From positions 120,037,374 to 120,101,373 of the forward strand of contig NC_066315.1 of the NCBI RefSeq assembly GCF_022539315.1: a stretch of 64,000 nt of DNA. The letters run 5' to 3'. Each line of letters begins with the position of its first letter. The stretch's first letter is position 1. This stretch comes from Serinus canaria (Eukaryota; Chordata; Aves; Passeriformes; Fringillidae). Shown here piece by piece: positions 25,488 through 37,326 of the stretch. The notes below the pieces were generated by a model. It saw nothing but the letters and a program-made list of their open reading frames with translations, was not told the DNA's origin and did no database searches. The position numbers and the translations under genes were made by a program.

Positions 25488-25504
25488 GTATAGAACAAGG
25501 GGTG
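25488..25504 (+). other. Polypurine tract of the large ERV
   Basis: The stretch gtatagaacaaggggtg ends a few bases before the TG of the 3' LTR. It matches gtatggaacaaagggtg at the equivalent place in the small ERV (13748-13764). Polypurine tracts prime plus-strand DNA synthesis in retroviruses. Confidence 0.65.
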
Positions 25505-25509
25505 GATAA

Positions 25510-25942
25510 TGTCCTGATTCTGGCCAGGACAGGGTTAAGTTTTGCAATTGCCAGGAGGGGCCATGGCTAGGACCTGGACATTATTCTATACCACCTCATG
25601 TCATTGCCATGTCTGGGGGAGGAAGTCTCTTCCAGTGGAGTGAGTGTGGCAGAGGGTGTGGTCAGGTATTGGCTGTTCTCAGGTTTCCACGGGAATTGTT
25701 CATTTCTTCTACCCTCTGTCATTAGCATTGTTGCTGTCACTGTTTGCTTTCTTATCCCATTGCTGTTTCTAGTACATTGTTCTTATCACAACCCATGACA
25801 TTCACCTTTTTTGTTTCCAATTCTCCTCCCAGCCCACCATAAGGGGAGGTGGGAGTGGGAAGGGGAGAGTGAGTGAGCAGCAGTGGTTTGGAGAGTGTCA
25901 GTGGGACGCTAAATTGGATAGTACCATTCCTAAACCAAAACA
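25510..25942 (+). repeat. 3' LTR of the large ERV
   Basis: This is a direct repeat of 18937-19366, from TGTCCTGATT to CCAAAACA. It is immediately preceded by the purine tract agaacaagggg, which fits a polypurine tract and matches the tract before the 3' LTR of the small ERV. A 67-bp internal piece (25666-25732) recurs nearly unchanged at 27201-27271. Confidence 0.82.
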
Positions 25943-26341
25943 GCAGGTTACATTTAAGAGGGGAAGGGTGGGAAGCAAAGAAAACTACTTGAATGACCTG
26001 GCCTAGAAAACAAATGCAAAGGTAAGGTGGTGCATCAGTAGCTTCTGGATCAGAGTTGAAGGGAGAAACCAAGAGGTAAAGACTCTCAAAGAAGTGCAAG
26101 TTAAAAGCATAATTTAAGCCTGTAATTATTTAAGGAGAAGAGACGTAGGAGAGAAAGATGGGCTGCAGTAAGATAAATGTAAGGTGGAAATCTGTATCTC
26201 CTGGACCCAGAAACTGCCTCAGACACCAGCTAATTTTACAAGATAAGTTACATGCATGCCCACATTCAAGAGGGCAAGGGTGAAACCTTGATGGCCACGC
26301 TACGATTCTGGCTGAAGAGCTTCATTTTCCCCCTCCCATAC

Positions 26342-26649
26342 CTGAAAGCCTTGAATCCTTGCCAAATATTCCAGCTGTTTTGAAGGCTGCACTGTAGAAC
26401 AGGGGGAAGCAGGAGATATTCCTTTTAGACCTATGGCTTCGGCAGTTGGGGACGTTCCATTCATGAGAAGTTCCCTGGCAATGGTGGCTGTGCTATTTGT
26501 GGTAGGAGATATGCTGAAGAAAGAGCTAGAAGTCTGGCTCATTTCTTTGGATGACATATAGCTTACAGTGGTACCAGGGGCTGATTTGTTGCGGCTTGCT
26601 TCCATCTCTTGATATACGTCAGGAGAGAGATGGAGTATTCCCTTTGGTG
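26342..26649 (-). CDS. STAU2: STAU2 coding exon: linker, Staufen-swapping motif, first helix of dsRBD5 region
   Basis: The exon has 308 bp: two bases completing a threonine codon, then 102 codons ending in phase 0. The acceptor is GTTTTGTTTTCAG and the donor CAG|GTATGGG. The peptide starts PKGILHLSPDVYQEMEASRN, passes through a serine/threonine-rich stretch (SSSFFSISPTTNSTAT) in the part of Staufen proposed to bind tubulin, and reaches IARELLMNGTSPTAEAIGLK. The last is the two-helix Staufen-swapping motif used for dimerisation with dsRBD5. It ends PSKQLEYLARIQGFQ, the first helix of the degenerate dsRBD5 region. The next exon is not in the window. If the donor is not used, translation adds 13 residues and stops at TAG (minus strand, 26302-26300). 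Confidence 0.97.
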
Positions 26650-27200
26650 CTGAAAACAAAACCAAAGATCGTTCTCATTACTTTAGAATGGGTTTGACAT
26701 GTAGACAATTTTCATTAACATATTTTACAGTCAAAAACAAAGTAAGAATTTAGAAGCAGTATTTTTTTTTCTTACAGTAACTGTAAATGAAGTCACCTAA
26801 TATATTTAGAAACAAAGCAGATCTGAAGGGGCCCTCTTCTTCTTCTTCCCCAACTCTTTTTAAAATGGTACAAACCTTAACTTTAAACTGTGGCTAGAAT
26901 AGAACACACAATAGGAACAAAAAGTGTTTGAGACCTACAAACCATGAGGAACAGATGTTACTTCAAAATAGTAGCACAATCATTATTTCCCTACATTCTT
27001 TACCTCCTATCTGATACAATACTTAGGCTGTTTTTTCACAAATAATTGAAACTAGTCTATATCGGCACTGTTGCAACCAGAAGTAGTTTAGTTTTTTTTC
27101 TCCCACCTACAGCTGGTGCTTGAAGTCCCCAGCTGCTCTATTGCCAGCACCAGCACCTGTAGGCCCATGTAGGGATGTCCATGAGAATGAGCTGCTGGAG

Positions 27201-27271
27201 GTATTGGCTGTTGTCAGGGGGTTTCCATGGGAATTGTTCATTTCTTCTACCCTCTGTCATTAGCATTGTTG
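27201..27271 (+). mobile_element. Orphan 71-bp LTR fragment
   Basis: It matches 25666-25732 of the large ERV's 3' LTR, with a few substitutions and a 3-4 base insertion in a G-run. Both ends are abrupt and no further LTR sequence is recognisable on either side. Confidence 0.8.
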
Positions 27272-27427
27272 GAAGGGCAGTGTGGTTCCTTGCAGTAGCA
27301 GCGCTGCCTCGAGTGCTGGCTTAGAGTTTACTGAATCACAATGGCAGCCTGGCGTTAAAAAGTCCTAAATTGCCCTGCAGCCAGTGCTAATGACTGATGT
27401 GACTGACTGCTCTGCAGTGAAAAGGAA

Positions 27428-27444
27428 TTTATTTATTTATTTAT
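27428..27444. repeat. (TTTA)n microsatellite
   Basis: About four perfect tetranucleotide units are seen. Confidence 0.9.
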
Positions 27445-30400
27445 CTGCATATCCTATAGTTTTCAAATAGTTACTTGCCTTTGAGAACATTTATACTGAA
27501 AAAGGAAAGCATCTGTGTCCTACTTAATATCAACAGGAGTTAAGGTAAACATTAAAAGAGCTAGATTTATTTATGTGAATAAATTCTAAATATTTCCAGT
27601 GAGATGTAAATTAGTGATAATTTATCTACATTTAAACATTTTTAATACCTTTTAGAAAATATCTCAACCCTAAACCTGCTTGGAAACAGAAATACATATT
27701 TGGTCAGTTTTGCTGATAGTCCTGTGCATGGTAATGTGCAGAATTAAGTCTGAACTTTGCTAGTTTTCTTATCCAATTAGGCATTTTTTGGAAACACAAA
27801 TAACCAGTTGGCTGATACTAGAGGGAAACCTTTTTCTTATTATTAATGCATCAGAAAATGAGCTTGAAATGTGTAATTTCATATTAAGAACATACTTTAA
27901 TCTTCTAGCATATAATATGAGTGAATCTGAGCCATATGGCATTTCATTCTTGGGATAATAAACCTGTTTGTTAACTGATTTAGTAATCCCAAGAGAAATC
28001 AAAGGGTTCAATGTTTAATTCATTTGCAGTACATATTAAATTAATCTCAGAAAGTAGAATAAATTCAAAGAAGAGGAGGAAATTAATTTCCAGTACCTAG
28101 GAAAGATTCCTTTAATCCTAGAAGTGCAAGTAGTACTTTTAAATAAAATGTCTACCACAAGGAGAAGACTCAAAAAATATTACCTGTAATTAATATCCTC
28201 ATTTTCAACTACATGGTGAAAATGGAACTTCCTCAGTGCCGACTCAGCAAACTGCTTACAGGTGAATCTTTTAATTGATTTACTCATACATTTGGCTTTT
28301 AAATTCATATTGCTTTTAGAAATCTGGAACATCTGCTTATATCATTTACAAAGACATATCTGTTATTCACCTGACTGCTCTCCCCACCTACCTCCATAGG
28401 GCTGGGGAGTCTGGTTGGATCCTGAACATTAAGGCTGCTTTTACCTAGTTTAGAACTGGCTCCAAAGGCAGTAGACTGAGCTCCAGAGCTAAGCACAAAT
28501 TCAAGACAATGTTGCTGGGAAAGATGGAGGATAGGATCCCTAAAATTTCTTTTTCTCCATCTGGGACAATTTCAAACATAATTTAATAGATAAACTACTG
28601 TGTAAATACACAGCATTATTTTATGGCATATAATCATTTTATGAGAAGAGAGACTTGACACTCTTTTCCTGAGGCTGTAACCTCCAAGGCCTACCTCTGC
28701 CTGTATTTTTAAAGTCTTACACAAGACGTAAGATTAATGAAAATTGAAAAAAAAAATATATAATACACATCTTGATAGTTGATGTTAGGTTACAAAACCA
28801 AACAGCAGTAAAAATACTGAGGGGCAGGTGTCCACCACCTCCTAAGAACTGCCCACTGTAAATCTGATTTCCCACGAATATTTCAGAAACACAAATGTAA
28901 ACTGAACAAAAGATAAAACAGTCTACTTGTTTAGAAATAACATGATATTAGCCCCCCTAATAAATTTTAGAAAAACATAGTACAATGTTAACTTTAAAAA
29001 AAGTTTAAAGAAGTTTAAAATCAAGTCCAGTGCTGCAGATGTCTGTTCCATTGATGTAATATTACTTAAAACAAACATTTTACATGCTTTCTCAGCCATT
29101 TCACTGTTTTTACATGATCCACCCAAATATCTAACTGCTGTCTGGAACAATGGTTTGGAATACTTCCAGATTACTAAGCTTTCTAAATGTTAAAATAACT
29201 AATATGCAGCATATGATGAATAGAAAGATATTGAGCAGAGTACAGCAAATGCTCTTAAAGTACTGACTTTAATGGTGATGTTAAATTAATAATAGTACTT
29301 TTACACTTTGCAACACCTTACTGCTAAAGACTTCAAAGTGCTTTATAAGCAATAATTAATTTAAATCATACATTGGCTCTGAGAGGCAGATATTATATTA
29401 CCATCATTGATTATCTCTGGAAACAAAGTAATGTAATATTCTAGACATTACATTAATGTAGTTGCAAGATATTAACTTTTTATATTCAGGGTCTATGTTT
29501 CATGAAGTTTCTTACAAACATGTTTTAAAAAGCCAATAAAAACTTGGTCTCTTTGAAAACTTCTATAAAACATGTATTAATTGTAATTCATTATCTATTT
29601 TTAATGTATTATTGAGGATACTTTATATATCATTCCTCACTGTTGCCTGCTTACTTCAACTCTGCTGTATTACAGGAAAGTATAAATATATTTAGTTACA
29701 GTAGTAGAGTTATCAAATGACAAGGGATACAACAACAACAGAGGATTAAGTGCAAGAACAAAAGAACCCTTCAGAAATTATCTTAATTTGTCTTCTAACA
29801 ATCAGTTGATTAAAAAGCAGGGGAAAAAGAAATACTATCCTCTAACACCTTTATGCATTGCAGGAGAACATCTCCAGGCAAACATTTTCATTTTTTTTAC
29901 TTTTCAGCTAGGAAAAAACCTTAGACTTCTGTGTCCACTAAATATTTACCCCATAGAAGCTTCACCATACTCCACAGGAAGAATCATAATTATTAGGAGT
30001 CCTAGGATCTATAAGAGACCAACAACACTGCACCTTCTGGTGGACATTAACTTCGAGGCACATTTATGAAACATGTTAAAATAATTTCCATTTATATTAT
30101 TTAAACCTGTGGGCAAATGTGCTACAAAAATATGCAGGCTAGCTAAGCAATGTAATCACTAACATTTAAAAAACATGTCTTACTCATCATGGACAGTAAT
30201 TGTTTGCAGTCTCTCACAATCTTCTGAAGTCTATGAAAACACACCAAAGACCTTTCTTACCTAAGAATAAATTTCATCTTCCATTGTCTACTTTTGCTGT
30301 CACATACTAGATAACAGCAAAATAGCTTGGACTCCAAGGCAAATGTATGAATAAGATACAAGATGGGCCAACAATCCCTCACAAGCCTTGCCCTGGAAAT

Positions 30401-33400
30401 GTAATCTCAGTGCTTTGATTGCACCTTTTTTTTTCACAGCAGCCACAACAGAGACAATCTTTAAAAGTTCTGTTGAGTGATATTATTTTTATCCCTAACC
30501 CTTTCTCTTTAGTGTCCCCTTGGCTGGGAAGACAGGAGGACATTTCTACAAATGGGTCCTCCACTTTCTGGAGTTTGTGGTAAACAAAAATTACCATTAG
30601 AAAACTGTCTGCATGGGTAATGGGGTGAAGAACAACAACTGACAATATTACTGAACAATGTAATAAGGCTCTGCAAAAATGGAATTTGCTGATACAGGAA
30701 CAATGACAAGTTACCCACAGCAGTGGGCTACTAAATTCAGAAAAGTTCAAGTGGCATTGCCTGCACACTCACAGCTATTAGAGCCTACACAGGTACCACT
30801 GGTGTCCTATTTCCAATTTTCTGTTTCTCTCAGGAAGATCAGAAAACATTAAAAGTTTAGAATTCAATTTTATCATTCAACTCCACAAGATGGCCTACAG
30901 AATCATGCTTGTGCTGTCAATCTGCATATGTATACATATGTATGTCAGTGCTACTTCTCTATATTTAATCAGTAGTGTAGGGATACTCTTCCTCTGCCTT
31001 CACTCAATGACTTCTCTGATTCAGGGGCACTCACTAACTTTTCACATTTATACTTGGTCTAAACCACAACTTTATTCTTTCTTGGATAATACAGTTTTCT
31101 CCCCAAATTCTTGCTTATCTTACAAAAAAAGCTATACTTGTTCGTGTGTCAGAAGCACTGCCAGCTGCAATATGACTTCCCCTGAGCCTGCTGAAGAGCT
31201 CTTCCCTGCACTACAACCACTGATGTGGAACATGGCACAAAGGAGTCTTTGCATGTCTTGTGCAATGATGCAGAGTAAACAATGGTATAATTCTGTATAG
31301 TATATGCTCATGAATTAAGTTTAGCACCCTGGTGTCTGAAATGACCCATTACTAGATGAAGAAAAGACTGTTCATAAGGAAATAATCAGTATTTTTGGAA
31401 TGGAATAAAATACTTGATAGATAATCATCAAAAAGCTTTCAGATTATGCTATCTGTAGTCACATTGAAAAAAGCCTTCTTATAATGTGGTACATGAAGTA
31501 CAGGGAAAAATTTTGTAGTAAGGCTGTAAGAGGGAAAAGTTAGAACTGTATCTAATCCTGATTTCACAATTTTGTACATTAAAATGGACAAGAACTTAAG
31601 AGGTATGGGGGATAATCCCTAGAACTGGCAGGTTCTCAACAGGCCCTAAAATATGGCCCATTACAAATCTACTGACACAAAAAAAGAAAAAAGAGAGAAT
31701 TTACAAAACTAAATAACTATTTTAATAACAAGACTGAAAAATGTAAATATTATAACAATAAGAAATTATGGCTTTACACCCCACTCAGTGTAAAAGGCTA
31801 TTTATATACTAGAATATTTTCAAATTTCATTACCTCAGTAGGAACTGAGAAAAGGTCAGTCAGACAATTGAAGAGGCAGATAGTATGGCCATTATGTTCT
31901 CAGCAATTGTCTGCACACAATCTTGGCTTGAAATACCAAGCTGCAATCATTACTTACTTAACACAGCTATCTGTGGTATTTCTAAGTCACCAGCTACTGC
32001 AATATTCAGACAAGAAAAAATGTTCTGTCATTACACAATGTCTTTCAATCAAAAGATCTCGTCTACATGACCTTAAACAAACTGATGTTATATAAAGCTG
32101 CTCATTAAAATACAAACTTTGTTTAACCTTAAAATAACCACAGTACTGAAGTATACACTATTTAGTTCTTCATGAAATCAGGCTTTGATATCTCTAATTT
32201 CACTGGACTATTTTTTGTATAGCCAAACCAGAAATTGCAGTATTGCAGGATTTAAATTGTATGCATTTCTGCAAAATTTGGCATTTAACTATTATGAGTA
32301 AAGTCCTTTGAATTCCTCCTCAGCTTTACTCCTGCTTGCATACATAAGATTCTGGTAAAAAATAAGACATAGTGTTTGCAGTGGGGAATTTCTACAGGAT
32401 ATTCTATGAAATATTCCACTAGACAGAAGAAACATCTACACTGTAAGTTTTACATGACAATTCCTGCATCATAATTTTCCAGCAATATGTCCACATACCC
32501 AAAGATTAAGACTGAGCAGGCTCAGGAAAAAAACAAGCAAAATATAGAAGGAAGGTCAGTATTCTTAGCAGTAAAGAGGATCAGCAAATTCGGAGCAGGA
32601 GCAAATCAAGCTAGTGAGCTGGCAGATCAAGGTGCTTGTAACAGCTGCTAGAAAGTGATATTTGTGGGGGTAAAGCAATTTAGGAGAGTGCCTGAGTGCA
32701 ACTGGAGGGAACCTGTGCAGGCAAGACCATTCATTAACAGATTAGGAGAGGAATGAGAATGGTGATGATGAAAACAAAAGCCTGACCCACACAGAGAAGA
32801 GATGAAATAATGAGCAGATCTACCAGACAAGGACAGAGAGGTTGCTGAAGCTAAGAAGGCCAAGGGGGCCATCAACAACCACAGCAAATGTATGAATGAG
32901 GAGGAAATCAGAGGAGAAAACCATGTTTGATGTTGAAAGGGCATGAAGGAAAGAGTGGAGAATTAAGTTTTAGCTCTGTCAGCAACCAAGTTTCAGTTCA
33001 GGAGATTCAATTTTTCAAGGACATGATTATCCTAGACTTAAGGTGAAGTATGTGGTGGGTTCCAGGTTGGAGGGAAGGGTGTTGGAAAAGGAGAAAAGAC
33101 TCCAGAAAAGTGAATTTACAGTAACACTGTTCTGAGGTGAATTATGTGATACTGCTCCATTTTCTCACCTGAAGACAGAATACCAAATGCAGATACTTAG
33201 CATAATTACATAATTAAATTTGAATTTGAGAGTTAACATCAAAAAAGAGCTCTGCATTTCTGCTTCATGTGCAGATTTTTCCAAAGGAATAGACTAGCAA
33301 CCTTGAATAAGTGCAGTTCATATTGGCCTCTTAGGAGACTGGCAAAAACCAAAGGATGCATTATCTGAAATCATCTCTATCCATAGAGCTGGCTGGCTCC

Positions 33401-35515
33401 TGCCATGGTGGCTGATTCCTCTTTGTACATTTCATACATCAAAAGCTTGATGGCTAAGCAGTCTCCCAGACAGGTGACTCGGGTTCCTTCTTGTCTTGAG
33501 GGCACCCAAACCACAGACCTCACAGCCCAAGTCTGTATTTCCTACACATGCACAATCTGTGCTACTCAAGAACCAGGCAGCAGGTTTCTCACAACTCTTT
33601 CTTTTTAACCTGTATCTAAAATAGGCAGAATACCTGTGAATCAGCCAGAGAACACCTGAATATACATCTGCACTTTCATTCACAAGAGTTTCAATCAACA
33701 GGCAAACTACAGTCATGATTACTTTAGATCACTCCTTCCCTGTGAACTTCCTATATTTAATAGCATTTGATTGTTTCTTTTTTGGCTGCAAATCATATTA
33801 GATACACATCTCCAAAAGGCAGCTGCCACTATCCAGATTACTCTGCACTCCATACTCTCCTTCTGCTGAAGAAGGAAACCAAGTCTCCAATGCTCTGGGC
33901 ACAAGCTTAAAAGACCAGGCTCTTTATAAACACACATTGTACTCTAAACTCAGCACAGAATCATCATCTCTGAAGATGCAACCCTTGCAGAGCTTTAAGC
34001 ACTTAACTGAGCATCTCAAAAGGGGAAATGTGGGAAATAGACAAGGACCACTTGCAGTTGCTGTCTTATGCTCCAGAGTTGAGCCCAAATCCCCCTCACA
34101 CAAAAAAATGCTAATTTGGCTCTTGTCATTAGTTCTCAAAACAGCAAAGAAAAAATAACACACTCTTCCCTGTTTTGTCAATATGTTTTTTAATATTAGG
34201 TGTTTTAGAAGTTTATTCAACTATTAAAAATTTGCAAGCTACATTTAATTGGTATTACACTGGATAAAATTATTTTCATTGTTAAATGAAACTGAAAAAT
34301 AACACATCAGTTATTAATAATGCCAAATGTAGCATGGATTTCCTAGTTTCAGTAAATTAGGAAAGAAATAAAATTGAACAAATCTCCTCTGCTTCTAAAT
34401 TTAATTTTCCAGTACCTTCAGTAAGAAAGAAAATTAAATTAAAAAATTAGCAAATCAACTCAGCAGTTACAGAGGCGAGGTATTATTTAAACATAACCAG
34501 CTGTGATAAGAGACTCTAGACAAGGCTGTGAGACATATAAAGTAAGAACAAATGGCTCAGCTGAAGGAACTGCTCCATTGATGGCATAATGCTCACCTGA
34601 CAGTTTGTTAGCTAAAAAAATCCCCACAAAACAGAACAAAAATATCAAAATGTGCAGATGGGAAACTATTGTTCTGTGGCCTTTAACCAAGCAAGTGGTG
34701 CTGTCAATCCCTTTACTGTGGTTTCTAGTCAGAATGGTAAATAATTCAGCAAACATTTAGTGATGTATCAATGTCACTCCTAGCAAGAGGTCATTACAAT
34801 TGACAAAACTGAGTAAATTTGGAAGAAACTCAGAGCCAAGTCCAATGCAACAGCAGTACTTAGTAAGTAAAACTGCACATAATCCACTATAAATCATCTC
34901 TGAAATATACTCAAAAGAATTACATATTTCAGCAAAATATAACACACAAACCTTCCAATTAAAAATGCCCAAATTACAACACAAAAATTTTATTCCAAAA
35001 CTATAGACTTCTGTTCCTATTTATGGAAACATGGGGTATTAAATTATCTACTGGAAGTTTTCACCAAAATCCCCAGCTGAAAAACAAACAATTAGAGGAC
35101 TATATAAAAAATATCTTTCTGAAGCTACTGAGGGCCAGAACTACAAAGTTCAAATAAATTTTGTTTCCTTCAATGTGAAGATGTATTAGTATGCAAAGTG
35201 TCATAAATACATAATTTATGTTGCATTTATCTTCTCCAAAAAGCTGATGAAGAAACTTTTAAGTAAGGATCTGAATGTAGCCATACATTTAGGGCTTATA
35301 ATACACCAAATCTTTTTGCTTTTTTTGTATGTCTTAATTTATATTTCTTAATCTAATATTGGAGTTTTAAAAATACTAAAATAAATGTTATTCACAGAAA
35401 AATATCAGATTTTTTCATAACAGACTTAAGAAACTCTTCAGAATATCTATTTGCTTTTTTCTCTCCTTTTTCTTTTTTTTTTTCTCACTGAGAACAATTG
35501 TATGAGATCAAGTAT

Positions 35516-35691
35516 CTTTGTTCCTTAGGAGATCATCTGCTCCTGCTGCTCATTTACCATCTGAAATCATAATCATCTGTTGGTGACAATCTAATCATCT
35601 TCCCAGTAACTAATTGTGATGTCACAAACAAATGGTTATGATTTCAGGTGGTGAACAAACAGCAGGAGCAGATGTACTCCGAAGAACAAAG
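35516..35691. repeat. Imperfect 176-bp palindrome
   Basis: The left arm, 35516-35587, from ctttgttcct to ttggtgac, pairs with the right arm, 35621-35691, from gtcacaaac to gaacaaag. The arms are about 72 bp with roughly four fifths of positions matching, including the 14-base exact core catctgctcctgct, and a 33-base central part. This is the shape of a palindromic DNA-transposon relic. It has no open frame. Confidence 0.85.
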
Positions 35692-37184
35692 ACTGTAAAG
35701 TCATGCACCAATCCCTAGTAATAAAATGTTAGGCAAGAAAAACAAAGAGACTGTCCTTTACAGAGAGGTAAGATTGCTCTGAATGTGTTTTTTTTTTTTT
35801 TTAATTATCAGGTTTTCAGTACTTTGTGACTCCCAGAATAGTTAGAAATAGGTAAAGAAAACCTATGTGACAAAGAACTGAAATTGGGAAACATGTAAAA
35901 ACAGTGATGGTAATTTTTTTCCTTCTTTGAATTATAATATCTATAAACACAGTAACATTTAACTTTTATTTTTGTACTGTTTTTCATAGCTCATCTACAG
36001 TTTCTCCTAGAACACATCCTGTATGATGTTTGTGATTACCCCATCCAGAAATACAAACCAAAAATATGTTCCATGAAAATGCACTTTGCAATAGGATTGT
36101 TTATTTGTTGCATGTTTTGTTTCTGTTGATAACTACTTAAATCAAGAGAGATAAATGAGATTCTGTTTACAGTAAACATCTACTATATGGGCTCCAAATG
36201 CTTCTGGTCTGCTCACAGTTTCTCAAAGTCTCTTCCAGAAGCATAAGGGAAAAAAACTCAGTGTTCTTGACATTTCATATGTGAAGAATGTCAAAGATAT
36301 CCCAAACCAAGAAACCAATAGCTTTGTGGTTCATCTTTCTTTGACACTGTGAAATGCAGAAGACAGGTAAGGAAGTAAACCTGTGGGAAGAGGCTTTTCC
36401 AGTGAGTTGGAGGAACAGAAGTGAGGTTTGCCATGTGGATAATGCAAGAGTAACATGACAGAGGGCAGCAGGAGAAGTTAATATTCAGAAATATTTAATA
36501 GGGAATACTAAATATATATTGAGCTAGTAATTTGGGTGATACAAACTGTAGAGTATTTCTCAGCAAAAACAAACTACTTCATAAGAGTACCATGAAATCT
36601 GTTTTTCAACTGTACTAAAATATAGAACTGCAATGATTTTTGTTTTCTCTTGTACTGAAGCATACAAATTCCCTTTACTATTCCAGTTTTATTTGATTCA
36701 GATGGAAACACAGGGCATTATGCACACAAAGAAAGACTATCTGTCTGCAAAAGGAAACTGATGCACAATAGCCTGCCCTAGCAAGACACAATTGTTTTCC
36801 TGGAATAAAATTACTGGAAATATGAATAAAAGCTGCCCAATGGTAGATGTAGTAATCTCAGAGCCTCAGATTTTCAAGACAACTGAAAGTTATGTTTATG
36901 GTAATAAGAAATGCAAACTGTACATTTCTCTTTTAAGAAGGATACAAAAGGGAGGAAGCTGCTCCATTTGCACTCTTTTAAAGCTTCCTAACTTTAAAAA
37001 ACTACTTTAAAAACTCAAGAGTAAATTCACCTACCAGAAAGTGCTGCTCTTAAAAATAAACTAGTATACTCACACCTGAAAGGATGTGACATTTTTTATC
37101 TCAAAGTGTGGAACTTGTTTGGAGCTGCCTTTAAAAAACCCTGCACTTCACAGGTGCATCAGAGATCCTGCATAAAAGTGATAT

Positions 37185-37326
37185 CTTTTATTGAAAACAC
37201 CCTGGCAGTGTTCAAAGTCAGGCTGGATGAGCAATCTGGTCTAGTGGATGGTACTCCTGCACATGGCAGGGCTGGTTGGACTAGATAAGATTTAAGATTC
37301 ATTCCAACCCTCTAACATTCTATGAT
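37185..37326 (+). mobile_element. CR1 LINE 3' fragment
   Basis: The segment runs 'gtgttcaaagtcaggctggatgag', 'ctggtctagtggatggt', 'catggcagggctggttggactaga' and 'ttccaaccctct', ending 'attctatgat'. That is the order of the CR1 3' end with its octamer tail, so the element is on the plus strand. It is severely 5'-truncated, as usual for CR1. Confidence 0.88.

Larger units (their letters stand above)
18937..25942 (+). mobile_element. Large degenerate ERVL-type provirus with nested insertions
   Basis: LTRs at 18937-19366 and 25510-25942 begin TGTCC and end CA. The flanking five bases are TCAGG on the left (18932-18936) and GCAGG on the right (25943-25947), a target duplication with one mismatch. 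Between them are broken gag, protease, RT and RNase H remnants in plus orientation, with no integrase seen. Later insertions interrupt it at 20391-21906 and 23067-23785. It lies antisense to STAU2 in its intron, the orientation that most intronic retroviruses show. Stops and frameshifts throughout make it non-coding today. Confidence 0.85.
1..26341 (-). other. Intron downstream of the last visible STAU2 exon (partial)
   Basis: This is the beginning of a long intron that runs off the low-coordinate edge. Positions 1-12002 and 14321-18936 show only AT-rich, CpG-poor unique sequence with simple tracts. All open frames there are short, have no recognisable domain and lack supporting splice sites. 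12003-14320 and 18937-25942 are endogenous retroviruses in plus orientation, antisense to STAU2. The short segment 25943-26341 separates the large element from the exon. I looked for the STAU2 C-terminal exon here and did not find it. Confidence 0.85.
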
